A stretch of 60,944 bases of DNA from Thermoflexus sp042408815. Its GTDB lineage: Bacteria > Chloroflexota > Anaerolineae > Thermoflexales > Thermoflexaceae. Positions 60,664-60,944 of this stretch are shown piece after piece. Numbering within the stretch: position 1 is the stretch's first letter; the number at the start of each line of letters is the position of its first letter. Both the position numbers and the translations under genes were made by a program. Where the stretch lies: contig NZ_JBHOQR010000029.1 of the NCBI RefSeq assembly GCF_042408815.1, positions 1-60,944 on the forward strand, written 5' to 3'. The notes below the pieces were generated by a model. The model worked only from the letters and a program-made list of their open reading frames with translations, was not told the DNA's origin and ran no database searches.

Positions 60664-60944
60664 ATGGGGATCCGGCTGGACTTGCTGCATGGGGTGACGG
60701 ATGAGGAGCTGCGGGAGCTGTTGGAGCGGAACCCGGGGTATCCATTCGAGCGCACCGCCGACGGGAGACTGAGCGTGCCCCTCCCGGCCTGGAAAGCGGG
60801 CGACGCGGCGGGGAGGTTTTTGGGCAGCTTCGGGAGTGGAATCGGCGGACTGGTCTGGGGGTGGAGTTTGATTCCTCGACGGGTTTTCGGCTTCCGGACG
60901 GCTCGTTGTTTTCCCCGGAGGCTTCGTGGGAGGCGCTGCGCCCG
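60664..60944 (+). pseudogene. Frameshifted Uma2-type (DUF820) nuclease-fold gene, cut by window end
   Basis: From ATG 60664 the first frame gives an Uma2 N-terminus: EELRELLERNPGYPFERTADGRL. Near 60810-60818 (a run of G) the homology moves to the next frame: EVFGQLREWNRRTGLGVEFDSSTGFRLPDGSLFSPEASW, the core FDSSTGF and LPDG...SPD motif. A one-base change in the G-run explains the shift. It is a pseudogene unless the base is a sequencing error. The rest lies outside. Confidence 0.7.

Overview
The window is high-GC DNA that reads like a thermophilic member of the Chloroflexota (Anaerolineae/Thermoflexia-like). That placement is an inference. It rests on the gene families present: a fused alpha-beta glycyl-tRNA synthetase, an Uma2-type gene, Csx3 fused to a P-loop domain, Ser/Thr/Pro-rich LysM proteins and a DUF3048 lipoprotein.

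Left third (1-20.5 kb): a composite CRISPR-Cas locus, almost all on the minus strand. In transcription order it starts with a CARF-LuxR regulator (18300-19193), then csx15, cas6, and a complete type III-D (Csx10-type) module. That module comprises cas10 with an intact GGDD cyclase motif, four Cas7-like RAMPs, csx10, a small Cas11-like subunit and a Csx19-like protein. Next come a 102-aa unknown, a PIN-domain half, a CARF/NE0113-type protein, a 57-aa micro-ORF and a CARF-wHTH protein. A type I-B (Cst/Tneap-like) cassette follows: cas8b-cas7-cas5-cas3. Directly after the cas3 stop codon, in the same frame, lies the tail of a second, diverged cas3. A Csx3 protein with a P-loop domain is divergent from the CARF-LuxR gene. 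No CRISPR array and no cas1/cas2/cas4 are visible. The cyclic-oligoadenylate-related genes are predicted sensors, regulators or ring nucleases, and no complete ancillary nuclease effector is evident.

20.5-28.5 kb: a zone with decayed genes (a NERD-like N-terminus and a zinc-ribbon array spread over three frames). It also holds an MBL-fold hydrolase, an unknown two-gene unit plus a MoaD/ThiS-like protein, a DUF4062-like protein, a DUF72 protein and radA.

28.7-35.3 kb: a heat-shock/proteostasis cluster (dnaK, membrane zinc peptidase, BON protein, hsp20, groES, groEL, FmdB). The promoters of the dnaK unit and of hsp20 share an 11-bp direct-repeat element at identical distance from the -10 box.

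35.4-60.9 kb: mostly housekeeping genes (nadE, rsmD, pncC, recO, cysteine desulfurase, mnmA, glyQS, tRNA-Lys) with metabolic genes (SDR, ornithine cyclodeaminase-like and saccharopine dehydrogenase-like genes, GH1 glucosidase, GDPD, MetE-like, paired OsmC). There are also an orphan response regulator, remnants of an acetamidase, and a frameshifted Uma2-type gene cut by the window end.
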